From Yamagishiella unicocca (Eukaryota > Chlorophyta > Chlorophyceae > Chlamydomonadales > Volvocaceae), in assembly GCA_003116995.1 (NCBI GenBank), contig BDSL01000075.1, positions 124,001-188,000 of the forward strand: a stretch of DNA of 64,000 nucleotides, in the 5' to 3' direction. A model generated the notes under the pieces. The model ran no database searches. It was not told the DNA's origin and saw only the letters and a program-made list of their open reading frames with translations. Position numbers and translations under genes: made by a program. Below are positions 47,101-59,712 of the stretch, piece by piece (within the stretch, counting starts at the first letter, position 1; every line of letters starts with the position of its first letter).

Positions 47101-50100
47101 GCCACTGCACGTCTCCGCATTGGCCCAGCCTTCAAGGTTAATCTCCTTTTCCACCAAGGTTTGCGCTATGCCATTTATTTCCACGGAGGCTACAACACGT
47201 ATCGTTCGACCGGCGGTGCCAGAGAAAGGGAACGCGGTCTTGGTCCTGGCGCATATCCTGTACTGCGAGTTGTCTGGCGATTGGCCATCTAAGTCAAACG
47301 GCCAGTACACCTCCTCGTAATTCACAGGCATAGGTTCCGCTGCGATGTTGTCCCCGCCGTGTTTGCCGCCACGCAGGTTCTTCGAGTCCAGGCTGATGAC
47401 GTACTCCTGCCTTCGCACGATCCACGTAACCACCAGATCCAGGTCAAAAGTGCTGGATCCTGTTAAACGATATGAAGCAATGGGCGAGAGCGGCAGCAAG
47501 CGAGGGCGCGGCATGGAACGTGGGTGGGCGGCTAGGAATAGCTGCCGTGGGAGTGACAGGGTCGGGGCGGGCATCAGTGGGGCTGCGTGAGAGGGCATGC
47601 CGAGACAATTGAACGTTGGAACCGGTCAAGGGGCGATTGACAAGCACCTCAGCCAGGCTGGATAAACGTGCTGGCGGTGTTGAGCTGAACAACTCGGGCA
47701 CACCTGACTCCTCGAACCACTCAGCGTGAAAGCCGAGCACCGGCGGCAGCGGCTCGAGAGAGATATCCTGATACGTGTCGCCATCGTCGCACACAGCCAG
47801 AGAAAGCAAGTCCCCGAACTCTGATGCTCGGAGGCACCGGCGGCCGCCCGAGCCACCATCCAGTGAGAACCGCGGGGTCAGGTGGTGTACGGACCTGCAC
47901 CATCATCATGTAGGGGAGGAGGTGCACCATCAACATACAGGGGAAGAGGCGCAGCAGGATGGATATGGTCTTGCAGTAGGACCCCAAAGCATCAAATGGT
48001 AGTGCCAGGACTTCAAACCTAAGCTCCGAAACCTCATCACAATTGAGTTGTGGTTGATTGAGAGGGCGCCCGAGCAGTGAACGCGATTGCATGGAACCGT
48101 ATTTTTCTTCGTGACCGTGCTCCGAGACTCACCCATCCACCCGCGCGTTCAGGAACGCCGCCATGTCCTGCAGGTCGTTTGAGGCCTCATCGCAGGGCAT
48201 GAAAGAGGCAGCAGCGATGGCTGGGTCGCCCTGGATCGTCAGACACCTTTCCGAGGAGTCCCGTACAGTGTAGAAGAAGCCCCCTGTCGCAGGATCTGCA
48301 TCAATAGAGCCAACGGTTCAGTCAATGATTCAATCAAATGATTCGGTCAACGATTCAGTCAATGATTCAGTCAATGATCCAGCCAATGATTCAGTCAATG
48401 ATCCAGTCAAAGATTTAGTCGATGATTCAGTCAATGATCCAGTCAATGATCCAGTCAATGATTCAGTCAATGATTCAGTCAATGATCCAGTCAATGATTC
48501 AGTCAATATTTACGGTGAAGGTGGCGTGGAGCGGAGACCCGCAGCGCTGGCAGCTGCAGAGGCGCGGGGCCGCTGGGGCTGGCTGGGGAGCAGAGGCTTG
48601 GGCGTGAGGCGCGAATCGTTCCCAGAAAGCACAGCATTGGCTGTTGCTCGTAGGCGTGCGCGTTGCTGGCGATACGGATGCATAAGTCAGAGCGCATCCC
48701 CAATCCCCAAGAACACTTCGAACCACGATGCCGGTAGCGCTGCCGGAATCCAGTTCCCACCAACCCCATACGGTATTAGAACGGCTGTCCGCACACGTCT
48801 CACCTGCCGTTTCGTCGAGCCTGAAGATCGCGGTACTCTCCCCGCAGCCCACGTTCGTCACGACCGGACCGGCAGCCCCTTGAGGGCTGCTGAGGCAGGT
48901 GCCGCCGGTGAATTTGATTGTGAAGGACAGCCTCGGCCGCGGCGCCGCGACGAAGGGCTGCGCGGAGCGAAACAAAGTGATTTTTGGATGTATTCACATA
49001 AATTTACTCCACTTAACGCAGCAGTGCGTAATCAAGAAAGTAAAACGCGGGTAGGGTGCAGCGCCACATGAAGCAAATGGGGCAATCAGGAGTTGCAACC
49101 TTGGGATTTCGATTTCTCAAACCATTCTGTCCTGCATCCTTTTATTTATCTGTCGGCTGTGCTGGCTAGGCAAGGGGTCTCCCGCAAAGACGACTGGAAG
49201 GGCCGTACGCGGCAACATCTGTCCTACCTGCAGCCGCGGCGGTCGCATGTATGCCGGGTTCAGGGGCGTCTGCAGCGTTCCCTTGAACTGGCCCACCACC
49301 GCGACAGCCCAGCGCTGAGGCAGCAGCGCGTCAGGAGAGTCAGTCAGCAGAGAGTGCCGGATGTCGAACCCGTGCACGACGAAGGTGATCCTGTCGCCTG
49401 GCACCAGGCCGGACAGCTCGATGCGCTCGACATTGTTGACCGAATCTGCAGACATAAAATATTAACAAGTTATTCTCGTCTTGAACGAGGTGGGACGTTC
49501 TTAGGTCGAACGAGGTGGGATGTTCTTAGTCAGCGAACAAGGATCAAGGACAAAACATCATCTCAACGATGTTTGTGCGCCCGGCCTCGTCTGACCCGTA
49601 AATGCCCAAGCACAAAGATTTCACAACCGTGATACCAGCAGTGCCCGCGATCCGCCAGGAAGTGCTTTGGTGCCCAACGCGACTCTCGCACCAGGTCGAG
49701 TCTGGCGCAGGGTAGCGTCGTCATTGATGGTGTAGTAAAGATCGAGGTCGTTTACCAGCTGCTTGTTCGCGTAGGGCGGCGCGGGGTAGTCGTGCCACAC
49801 CAGGGTGGCGATCACGGACCTGTCGGTGGGAGCCGCAGGGGCCGACCCCCGTACCGCTGTCAGCATTGCGGAAATGGTGGTGGTGAATATGCGCCAGGAC
49901 AAATGAACACTCGTGACTCGCCGAATCACAAGCCAGCAGCAGGTGGACAGAGCAACATAGCTGCCTCAGCACTAGGATGTGTTTTACGGAAGAGCTAAAT
50001 TCGCACCCGCTGCCGGTTGCATAGAGACCCGGCAGATATATCATATCGCCGGTTTGAATGGTCCCGCCATCCGCCACTTGGATGCGGAAGCCTGCAGCTG

Positions 50101-53100
50101 TCAGGCCGGGCAGCGGTAGCGCTCCAGGGAGGCTCAGCCGTCCCCAGCCCTGAAGCCGTCCAGGTCGTCACCGACCGGGCGAAAGGCAAGAGTCGGGGGG
50201 TTGACAGTAAAACCCGTGTGCGAAAGAAAAACCGTTTAGGACAGACGTTTGGAAGTGCATGCTGGAGAACCTGGTTGGAGAGGGACTCGGGAGGTTGGAG
50301 GTCGCATGAGTCGGGGGGAGGGGGAGGATGATGGCAACCAAGACTGCCTTGTCGTAGGCCGCTTGCTGTCAATATCACTTCCATCTTTGCAAATGGGAGG
50401 CTGTGCAGTGCTCATACGCGGTGCTGAGCCCCCAACAAGGGCGAGGGGGAAATCGCCGTGGACGGCAGCTGGAAGTCACGTAGTTCGCTTCGTGCTTCAC
50501 AATAATGTACCGATAGTTCTGCAAGTCTTTATGATGCACGAAACCCGGTGTCACGTCAGCTGAGGTCCCACCTGATAGCCATCCGGGGCCGGGCCCATGT
50601 ACTCTCCGGACGCCTTCGCCAGGCCACCCTGTCAGCAACAAGCAGCATCACGGGCGTCTTGAACGTGCCATAGGTGCGGAGCCGCCATGGTCCTCTCCGG
50701 AAGCGAGCCACCTAGGAAGGTGAGTACGGCAAGACGAGCAACCGAACCCAACGACATGGGCCACCTCTGCCTTTCCCTCACCTGAAGCGACACCGCACCG
50801 GCAATGGCTGCAGCCTGTGGGGCCGCCCGGCGGTGTTGGAAAACAGAGTTTAAGCTTTGCGCAGTGCGATGAGACAACGCAGCCCGCTGGGTGCGCAAAG
50901 TAGCCTTAGGTGCGGCCGTTGATTAAGGCACCAGCAAGGCATAGCCTTCGCAGAACCCGCAGCCAGGTGCCCAGGCCTAAGGTACTGACCTTCAGCATCA
51001 TACCAGAGGGAATGAACCTCGCCGAATCCGGAGCGTTGCGCCACCCCTGCGGGTAGAAGCCCTCCCTGGAGCAGCCAAAGAAGCACAAAACGTTGCTTTG
51101 GGGAAGGGACGCAACGGCTCGGCTAGGTGCTTGAGTGCAGCCGGAACGCTTCGGCAAACGCGCTGGCAGAGTCCCGCTGGTGCTCCGGTAAAAGCGCCGC
51201 GCCGACCGTCGCGCGACTTGGCGGTGATGACACCACAACCACGACAACGCGTTGCTTTGCGCGGCTTGCAGCTATATCCGCACCGCTTCACGCAATGCCG
51301 TGAGGCGCGCCACGGTGTTATTGGAAGACACATAGTTTCCCATTTGCCGTACGTACACCCGCCCAGCGCAAACGGGACACCCACATGAAGTACTGGCGCA
51401 TCAGCGCGAGGTGCCCGGCGACCTGCGACAACAGGTGGTGGGGGGAGGGGTCAAACGGAAGGGATGCGCAGCAAGGCTGGCCACAAACTTACGAGCGGTG
51501 CGCTCATGGATGTGCCCTGCATCTGGACACTTGCAGCTGAGCAGGTCTCACCTGTTGGGCGGGGCAAAGGAAGGGGCACGCAGATCATACCACCAACACG
51601 CAACCGGGCTGGTTGGCGGCCCAATGCTGCCGTACATACACACACAGGCGTTCCGCACCCGCCTTCAGTTCAATGCACACGCGCCCCGGCTGCTGCACCG
51701 GGCTGCCAGCCCAAACCACACACGCGATCTCGCTTGGCCAACTCGGACCCTCTCGTTATGGCCGGGCCCCGCTCACTAGTGGCGCCGTCCTTGATGCCGC
51801 TAGCAGACGATGCCGACCTGACCACCTGCCCCGGAGCCACCAGATCCGGCTTAATACGGCCGTCCGTGAAGGGCCCGTAGCTGGAAAACTCCGCCAGGCC
51901 GTTGATTCCTGCGTTCACCTCAGCCTGCGTCCCACAGCAGGCGCAAACGAGCCGGTTACAGTGTGCATGCTAAGCTGGCCGTGGTTAATTAAGTGCATTA
52001 TGGCTTGAGCTAAACGGCAAGTCGCCGAGAAGTGTGACTTCGTATCGAGGCAAATCGCAGAAGCACGGGCAGCAGGCTTTAGCCGGGAGGCAGCACAAAG
52101 GCAGCGACAGAAACAAAACGCAAGATATGACATAACAAAATATCAAGGAGAGGTAGAAAGGACTGGACGACAGCACATGCGAGGCTCCCGCCCCTCAAGC
52201 GGGAAGATCCATGGCCGCATTGAGGCGCGAAAAGCGTCTGCCGTTCGCCGATCGAGTTCTCTCAAAACGTACCCTGCCCAAGAACGTCATGCGAAAATTG
52301 TAGAACGCCGGGTTCGTGATGACGTCGATGATCCACAATCCTTGCGCCTGCAAAACCCGCCCGCCGTTACGTCAAAATTTCGAAAACACCTGCCCATGCA
52401 GGGAGCGGCGCCAAAACAGGCAGCGGCGCCAAAGCAGGCAGCAGTGCCAAGGCGGTACAGTATAAGCAACAAGTTCCAACTTCCTTACGCGCGTGATGAC
52501 GGCGTTAGTGAGCATCACGTTTTCGGGGGGCGAGTCATCCGTGATGAAAACGTCGCTGGGGCTTATGAAGATGACTCCCTGCGCGCCCACCGCAGCGGCT
52601 GCGTCGGCCCTCTCGCTGTACGGACATGACATCAGCGCCGGGTCGATGAGGACAATCGCGCCCTGGTATGAGTCACCGCTCAGATCCGTGCACGCGTGTC
52701 TGGGGTCCGCCAGCACCAGGGGGATTTCCTGCGGCGACGATGGCGCAAAACGTGGACACACTTCCTCAAGGGACACTCGGGCTGTGCGAAGAGACACGCG
52801 CAAGAGCGGTGCGAAGAGACGCGCGCCAGGGCGGTGCGAAGAGACACGCGCCAGGGCGGTGCGAAGAGACACGCGCCAGGGCGGTGCGAAGAGACACGCC
52901 GCCAACCTACCGTGCCCGCCAGGAGCATGTTCCACTCGTCGAGGCCCGACCCCACCGCCAGCCAGACCTGCGGAACAAGGCAACGGACAACTGGGGATCA
53001 ACAGAGCCGTGGACGAACACACTGCTGCTCGATGGTATTGCGGTAACACCGCGGTGACGGCGGCACGTACGGCACCATGCACACGCCGTGGCCGGGCGGT

Positions 53101-56100
53101 TTGATCAGCTCTCACCGCTGACTGGCGCAGGGAGGTGCTGTCATCCTGGTACCGAAAGACGGGGACCTCCTGGTCACCCCAGATCTCGATGTAGTCCAGG
53201 TGGTTGACGGAAGCGCCGACGGTGATGCCGTTCTGTGAGAGGAGGTCAGGAGGAAGATGTCCGTGTCAGGATCCCGCAGGGAGGGGTATGTGAGGATACC
53301 CTCCGCAGCCACGGCCAAGCACATGGTAGCTTTCTGCTGCCGGTGTTGTGCTCACGGACGCATTAGCGCACACTCAGCTAACGCACTTCAGCCGGGGTAT
53401 CTATCTGCTGCCGGTGTGTATATCGATGCTTCTCACCTTCGCTGACGCTGGAGACTGGATTGTGACCATCCTTCCATTTTTACCTGCGCAAGCCGGCCGG
53501 CCGGCCCCAAAAGCGCACAGGCATGCCGCACAAGACGTAAGAAGACAGGAACTCAGCGGCTCCTTTCCACAAAAGGGCGACCAACGCAAACAAAACGACC
53601 TGCCCCAAGGCTCAACGCGCTCTTGGCCCTCATCGCCGCCGCCACGACGTATGCCCATGCAGGACTGGCACTCCGAGACTTTGCAACTCGAGAGTTGCAT
53701 TGGAGCCTAACCGGCTTACCAGCATTGCCGGCAGCCAGGCAAGACAGGAAGTCGGGGTTCCTCCAGGAGAACTTGTCGAACTCCTGCGCCCAGGCGTCGT
53801 ACACGACCCCAGAAGCTTGCGGGAAGCCCCAGCTGTCGGAAGAGATCCTGGCTCCGACGTTGTAGTGATGCTGCGTACAAAGCGACCAAGCGGAGGGGAG
53901 AAAATAAACGATTCCTCGCCACCGTAGTTAAGTCGGAACCACCACGACGCGCCAGTGGCAACCGCCAGGCATCTAAACCAACTCAGCAACCGCTGCCGTA
54001 CTCACGGGCAGGTGCTGCTCGTCAATGGGGTACGGCACCGCTAGGGTGGAGGACCTGAAGCCGCCCATGTCAATGAAGCTGAGGCGGGAGTACGGCGCTG
54101 AGCCTGTCGCCACCACATCCCTGAAGCCGGCCGCGCCGCTGCTGTCTGCGATGGCTCCTGCGACGCTGCCGCACACGTGCGTCCCGTGGCCCTGAGCCTT
54201 GTCGCCAAAGTAATCCGCCACATCTGCGCCATAAAACGGGCCGCAGCAGCGGCGAAGAGCTACGGTCAGCAGCACGCTCTCCTCTGCCCAGCAGCCCCAT
54301 CGCACGAAAGCCCGGTACGACCCAGATGGCGGAGTTGGAGCAAACCCGGGTTTACGCGCGACACATCGATACCCATGTTTTTTACGGTATTCGAACGTCA
54401 GCGTTTTCCCCTTTTTTCATCGAATCTACACCGAACAGCGGGCTAAGTTTCGGAACCTGCGTGCAGCAACGGCTGTGCGCACCTCCGCCCTCGGGCAACA
54501 CGTATTGGACCACTTTCCGGTGGTCAGGCAGGTAGTACCGGGGGGGACTGCCCGAAATAAGGCCCGGCAAGCTACCGGGCGGGTACTTGTTGTCGATGAA
54601 GAAGCAGCTGCTGACGTCAACACCGGTGTCCGCCACCTGCGCCACAGCAGGGGACATCAAGTGCACCCGGACGCCTTCAGGACCAGCGTAGGACATCAAA
54701 AAGGAAAGGGCCATGGGAGAACAATGACGGCAATAACGGCACACGTGGTACAACCCCCGCGTACCGGTACGTCCCCCAACCCGCCACGAGCTGACAGGAA
54801 CCGGCCTCAAACCGCTCCCAGCCGATGCATCCCTAAAACCGCACACGGGACACCACGTCGGCATTCTCCGCCGCGCCCAAGGGTATGGATCCCTGCGAAC
54901 AAGGGCTGGACCGCATCTGCGGCCTTCCTCCCGAACCTCGCGTCTCACCCCGACAATTTGGCCCTGTCCCATCAGCCCCGCTTTCCAAAACGGCCGAAGC
55001 GTCGCGGTGGGGCTGTAGTACTGGTCCTCGGTCAAACCACCTGCAACCACCAACGAGTAACGGTGTTAACCGCCGGTGCAGGGGAATCCCTGAAGGCCCG
55101 CGTGCGCCTGGATGTCCACGCCGCGTCACGTGGCAAAGGCCTCACGTTGTCGTACTGCATTGTCGTACCGCATGGTCGTACCTGATTGCATGATCCAGCT
55201 GGCCCTGGCGTTGCTGACGTCAGCCCTGAGCTGGGGTTCAAGCCAAGCCGTCGTGGCGGCCCGAGAGATCCAGCCGATTCCGAGCTTCATGTCCTGCGAA
55301 ACCCAGAGCGCGACACCACACCACACCCGGGTTGTGAGGCGGCGCGCACCCGTCAGTGCACCGCCGGGAGCACACCCGCGGACAGGGCCGGGGCAGTGGG
55401 AGGGTTGCAAGCGGGGGTCGGCATGCGACCAGGCCATTCTGAGTCGGCGCTTCCTCGAACAAACCCATGCTCCTTATTTGGATCTGCTAAACCTTGAAGC
55501 ATAGTTATTCCTTGTTTTCACAACAAAAATTGGAATTTCCAGCATTAGGACGACGACTTGCCACATGCCATAAACCGGCACGCATATGCGCGGCGCAATG
55601 CGCGCAGCATGCAATCAGCCGCCGCCGCCACCGGCGCGGCCAGCACAGCGTCTCGTCTCGTCCGCTGCCGCTCACCTTCTCGCACAGGTACACGTGCACC
55701 CACTCCGACCCGTTGTACGTCCTCAACCGGGGCCAGCAGGGGTCGGCGGTGCTGTGGCGCTCCAAGGACGCCGCCAGCTTGTCCTGGTAAATGAGCTGCA
55801 GGTCGGCTGGCTGGAGGCCGTACACCGCCTGCACGTGTACGGCGTACTGCTCCGAGTCACTGCTGTTGCCCTGCTGCTCCTGCTGCGTGTGCCGGCGCCA
55901 CGTCTCAAGTTGCTGCAGCATGCTCCAGTACCGGCTGCCCCCCGCCTCGGCGGCTGTCGTGACGGCAGACGCCTCTGGCGACACTTTGACGTCCGCCGTG
56001 AACTCCGCCTGAGACGCAAGTGGAAGTGTTCGGCGGGATGCCGCAACCCACTTAGCGCCCGGCGTCTCTGACCGAGATCATCCCAACGACCCCAACGGCC

Positions 56101-57814
56101 GAATCAACCCCCAAACCGAACCAACGCATCAAGCGATCCCAACCGAAACCCGACGCGGCGGCGACAGCGGCGAAAGCCGCGCGTGACGGCCCTCTCACCA
56201 GGAGTAATCCGTTCCGGCGGCCGACGCTGACCACCAGAGCAGGCTTAGCGAACACGAGCAGCGCGTCCGCCACATGCGACACGATGCTGCCGCCCTGGCT
56301 GGCGACTTGCTTACGAACTGTCTCCGCCGTGCCTGCGAGCGGACAGCAGCGAGAGGAGTGTATCGCAGAGGCACGACGTGTGCGAGACGCGAGCTGCACG
56401 TGTCCCGAAGCCACGGTTCCGGAGCCCTGGTGTCGGAGCCGTACTAAACATCGGTCGGAGACCCCCCGCGAGGCTGCGGGAGGGGACGGGCTGCGTCACG
56501 TGACTCGTGCCATGACTCACCTGGTTTGTACTGCATCACGAACAGCCTCCGCCCGCCCTTTTCAGCCCCTGAGACTCCCGACGGGTCCACTGCCTGCTCC
56601 CATTGTCCGGGCCGAACCTCCTGTGCGGGGCTGCGGCGCATGCGGAGGGCCGCCGCGTGCCACCGCCGGAAGTGTCAATCGGGGCACCTCTGCTACAGGG
56701 AGGGTCAAGCTACCGGACACCCGCATTCGCTTGCTGGACGACCCTTCGCTATCCTTGCATGGAAGCAAAGCTTGCCCCAACACAGGGTGCCTTTTGCAGC
56801 GTCACATGCAGTACAGGACACAGCCGAAGCCAGTGGCGTTCATGGGTTGTTGCGCGTGCGATGCGGTGATGGGGCAAGACCGGTACAGACCAGGGCGTTT
56901 TGCGTCAGCAGCGGCAGCGGCAGTGCAGCAACAGTTGAGTGTGCGTGGGGTGTGGTTTCGGAGGGTGTTGGGTCGGTCCTAGGGGACAAGGACCGCCACA
57001 GCGGGGCCGCGGTAACGTCCGCAGCAACGTTTTTAGGCACGGGATGTGATACGCGGGCGTGATGCGGTACACGGACTTGGCCCTTAAAACCAACGTGCAG
57101 CGTGAAACCGGAAAGCATCCCCGTGGCATACCCTGCGCGCACTCCCCCACGCCACCCCGACGCGTCTTCCTGACATTCCGCACTGGCAGCACTGCCGGCA
57201 TTGACGAAACCATGCCTGCAGAGGTCGCTCGCCTTTGCCACACCTCAACAGCCCCCCCCTTGCTCGCACTTTCTGCCCAGCACTCCCTTGCTCGCAGACT
57301 CGCTATCAGTGCGCTGTTTATATTCTGCTGCAACAAACAGCACGGGCATGTTTTGTACGCGCCTATTCCCCCAGAGTTCATAGGCTTGGGTGGCGGCTGC
57401 GCAACGCAAGCCCGCGGTCGGTCCCCTAGGCTGGCGGGTACGTCTCGACACTGTACGACCTCAATCCGCAACGCTCCGAGCCATTGCCTCCCAGCTGCTC
57501 AAACGCAGTACATACAATTCCTACTATGAAAAGCATGGGCATTGCCGTATCGGGTTTTGCAGCCTCCGCCCTAAAGGTCGAGCCACACTTCGGATAATAC
57601 CAGCGTTTTCCTTTGAGGTGGCCTTGTAATAGCTGTTTTATATCTTCTTATATACCACCGCGTGATTGCTGCAGAGAGTTTGTCCCGACGACTTGACTCA
57701 CCTCAAGCGCAAAGCTCCGCTTCGAAGCTGCACGAATGAGTCCCTCTGAGCAGTTGTTATAATGGCTGTAGTCGTGAACGTGATCAACACGAAGAGCGAC
57801 AGCAGGCCTTGCAT
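44149..57814 (-). CDS. Secreted subtilisin-like serine protease fused to a hydroxyproline-rich-type tail
   Basis: Twenty-seven exons, transcript order: 57814-57702, 56630-56521, 56332-56199, 56008-55676, 55293-55182, 55040-54949, 54636-54432, 54223-54006, 53870-53720, 53483-53437, 53232-53116, 52967-52911, 52728-52489, 52347-52273, 51924-51777, 51551-51493, 51422-51385, 51065-50990, 50814-50782, 50628-50572, 50149-50029, 49856-49692, 49445-49228, 48957-48804, 48295-48133, 47894-47623 and 47459-44149, giving about 2272 residues. A signal peptide (MQGLLSLFVLITFTTTAIIT) is followed by a propeptide and S8 catalytic domain: Asp301 in VADTGVD, His379 in GHGTHVCG, Asn488 in LAAGNAG, Ser732 in GTSMSAP. 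A PA-type insert lies around 560-640 (ACTDLSGDSYQGAIVLID). After the jelly-roll-like ANKQLVNDLDLY region come Cys-paired beta-trefoil-like and DLDL...VYWP beta-sandwich-like segments, then about 970 residues of SPPPP/SPDPSAPT. The catalytic half resembles algal sporangin/VLE hatching proteases. A role in wall or matrix cleavage is inferred. Confidence 0.92.
44930..45770 (-). repeat. 45-bp coding repeat of the HRGP tail (SPDPPPPSPDPSAPT)
   Basis: The minus strand encodes about 17 PSAPT modules, mostly spaced by 15 residues (45 bases) and with internal variants (SPDSPPP, PTSPD). Silent differences (GCC/GCT, GAC/GAT, ACG/ACC) separate copies. The coding RNA is very C-rich and the opposite strand G-rich. 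Confidence 0.95.
48308..48510. repeat. 12-bp intronic tandem repeat (CAGTCAATGATT)
   Basis: About sixteen imperfect 12-base units, CAGTCAATGATT or CAGTCAATGATC, fill the part of intron 48296-48803 next to the downstream exon of the protease gene. On the transcribed strand they read AATCATTGACTG. Confidence 0.9.
49483..49529. repeat. 25-bp intronic direct repeat
   Basis: GAACGAGGTGGGACGTTCTT and GAACGAGGTGGGATGTTCTT begin at 49483 and 49508 in the protease intron 49446-49691. Confidence 0.85.
50211..50283 (+). repeat. Dispersed intronic element, copy 2
   Basis: The plus strand reads AACCCGTGTGCGAAAGAAAA, ACCGTTTAGGACAGACGTTT, then GTGCATGCTGGAGAACCTGG. It lies in intron 50150-50571 of the protease gene, antisense to that gene. 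It matches the copies at 14872-14939 (minus) and 61203-61274. Confidence 0.88.
52772..52902. repeat. 25-bp intronic tandem repeat
   Basis: Five copies of a 25-base unit containing GCGAAGAGACACGCGCCAGG occupy most of the 182-base intron between protease exons 12 and 13. Confidence 0.9.
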
Positions 57815-59712
57815 TCGCGAGGCTCCACTAAAAATTCGCACGTCAAAGTTGGCGTCTGCTGGTATGCTCCCTCTACGATAACAATTGGCCGATTGTATTC
57901 CTTTTCATCCGGTTTGACTGGTGGCAGGTCGAAATGTACTAACCTCCCTCCGTGTTTTGCAGGAGGTCTAGTGTTCCTTGCACGCACACGCAGTAGTGAG
58001 GTCACACGGGCAAGAGTAGCATGTGTGTATGTCTATATCAAAAATGATGAAGGTTGAGGAGTACTGCCACCTATAGCTAATTGCCGCCGATTGCCGGATC
58101 CGGCTGATCGCTCGCAAAAGCCCACACCAGGCACTACGGGAAAACGGTGACGCAACGATCGGTCCTTTCCTGTAGATTAGAGCATATTGAACGATGTGCG
58201 AGCATGCTGTCGCCGCTAGGATTATTCTACCGAATGTAAAGCATATCGACTCGCCGTGACGCAAAACCTATGAAGCTGCCAGTTGCACCCTGAAAGGGTA
58301 CGAAAACTCCCTTTTTAATGGTTGATAGAGAAGAGCCTGCGCATACTCCGACCACAGTTGCCGTGCACAGGTGCGAGTTGTTAGTGTGAGCATTTGAGTT
58401 GCTACTGACGCTTAAATATACAAGGCAAAGGAACTTCATCTCTAAAAATCATAGACGGTCCGACACAATTGTCGATCATAGGGAACCTCGATGACAATCG
58501 CGACCGTTTGGAGACGGTGGTATTCGGCGGTGCGACCGGCAAATTCGGTGGCTGCTCCTGCCACGTTAATCAAGCAGCAGTTATGCACTCAACAAGATGT
58601 ATCAGGACCTAGCACGGCAACACGCTGTGCTTAGGGGGAAGTGGGAGAAGTGGTCACGAGCGCACGGAAGGGTACGGAGAGCGAAATCGCGGGTGGGCCG
58701 GGAATATGTCAAGGCCAGATCAAATAATACGTCAACCAGAATCCCTTGTGATGGGTGATTGTAATGGTTCCTGATGCAGTGCGAGTTATCACGCGGCAAG
58801 TTTGGAGCCAGGCCCTGTCGAGCGCCTGGCGGAATCAAGCACAATCCCAGAGCATTTTTAACGACAATGCCAAAGCCAGTTAAACAGGATAAATGTATAG
58901 ACAGTCAGCCTGTGACTTTCGATGCCGATTAGTGGCAGTACAGTGTCCGGTGAGAAAGACACCTGCAACCTGGGGAAGAAGAGAGGAGAGAACATGCAAG
59001 GTTATGGCCTTATGGGACCACATCGAGGTGGGCATTAATTCGTATTTTATGGTACCACGACAGTGTTTGCTCTATTGCCTTAGGCGGTTTAGGTACGGAC
59101 CCAAACGACGCTGTGCGTATGTTGAATGTGAGATTATTACCGCATGTCTGGAACCATTTAGGAACTGCCTCAGTCGGATTATGTGCAAGGCTGGGGCAGA
59201 CTCACAGGGTACAGTATGGAACGTACTGTGCCCTTAACATTCTTGCTAGGCATCAGTCTGTGCTGCAAGGGCCATCTTCAGCAACCATTAATATTACGGC
59301 TCAGCCGTAACTTTGGATGTGAGGATATTGCGGCCAATCCCCCCCAGAATACCTTGTAACCTGATCACGATCTACCTCATCCAAGCAGCGATCGACGTTT
59401 CGCATATGTGCAGGAGTATGAAGGCAACCCGCCCTCTTGATGCTCATCGCGAAGTTGCTGTAGCAAGGGCAGGCGCCCGACAGGCGCGACAGCCATAACT
59501 TGTACGACGAAACCAAAACTAGTTCTAACGAGAACCTTCAGTATGCAACAGAATAGCTCCTAATGGACCCTATTGCAGCTACTCAATGATCTGCGTGGCT
59601 GCGATTCTGACTTTGTATTATGGATATTTTCATTGCAAACCAGCAGTGCTTACTATCGGCGCTCCATTGACGACTGGAAAACGCAATTTCTGCTTCACAC
59701 GAGGAATCCGAC
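57815..59712. other. Divergent intergenic region, no gene seen
   Basis: This lies between the start of the protease gene (-) and the start of the F-box gene (+). Its composition is A/T-richer than the exons, and the short frames show no motifs. Both promoters must lie here. I found no reliable TATA or operator site. Confidence 0.45.

Noticed and set aside
48325..49071. 248-residue plus frame with DSVNDSVNDP repeats
   Set aside because: It is made by the 12-bp intronic array plus antisense of a protease exon.
50900..51065. Read-through of protease exon 18 giving ...GALINGRT then a stop
   Set aside because: GTCAGT after MMLK is a donor, and the 33-base exon 50814-50782 (AAAIAGAVSLQ) restores the expected subtilase sequence in phase, so no pseudogene or early stop is needed.
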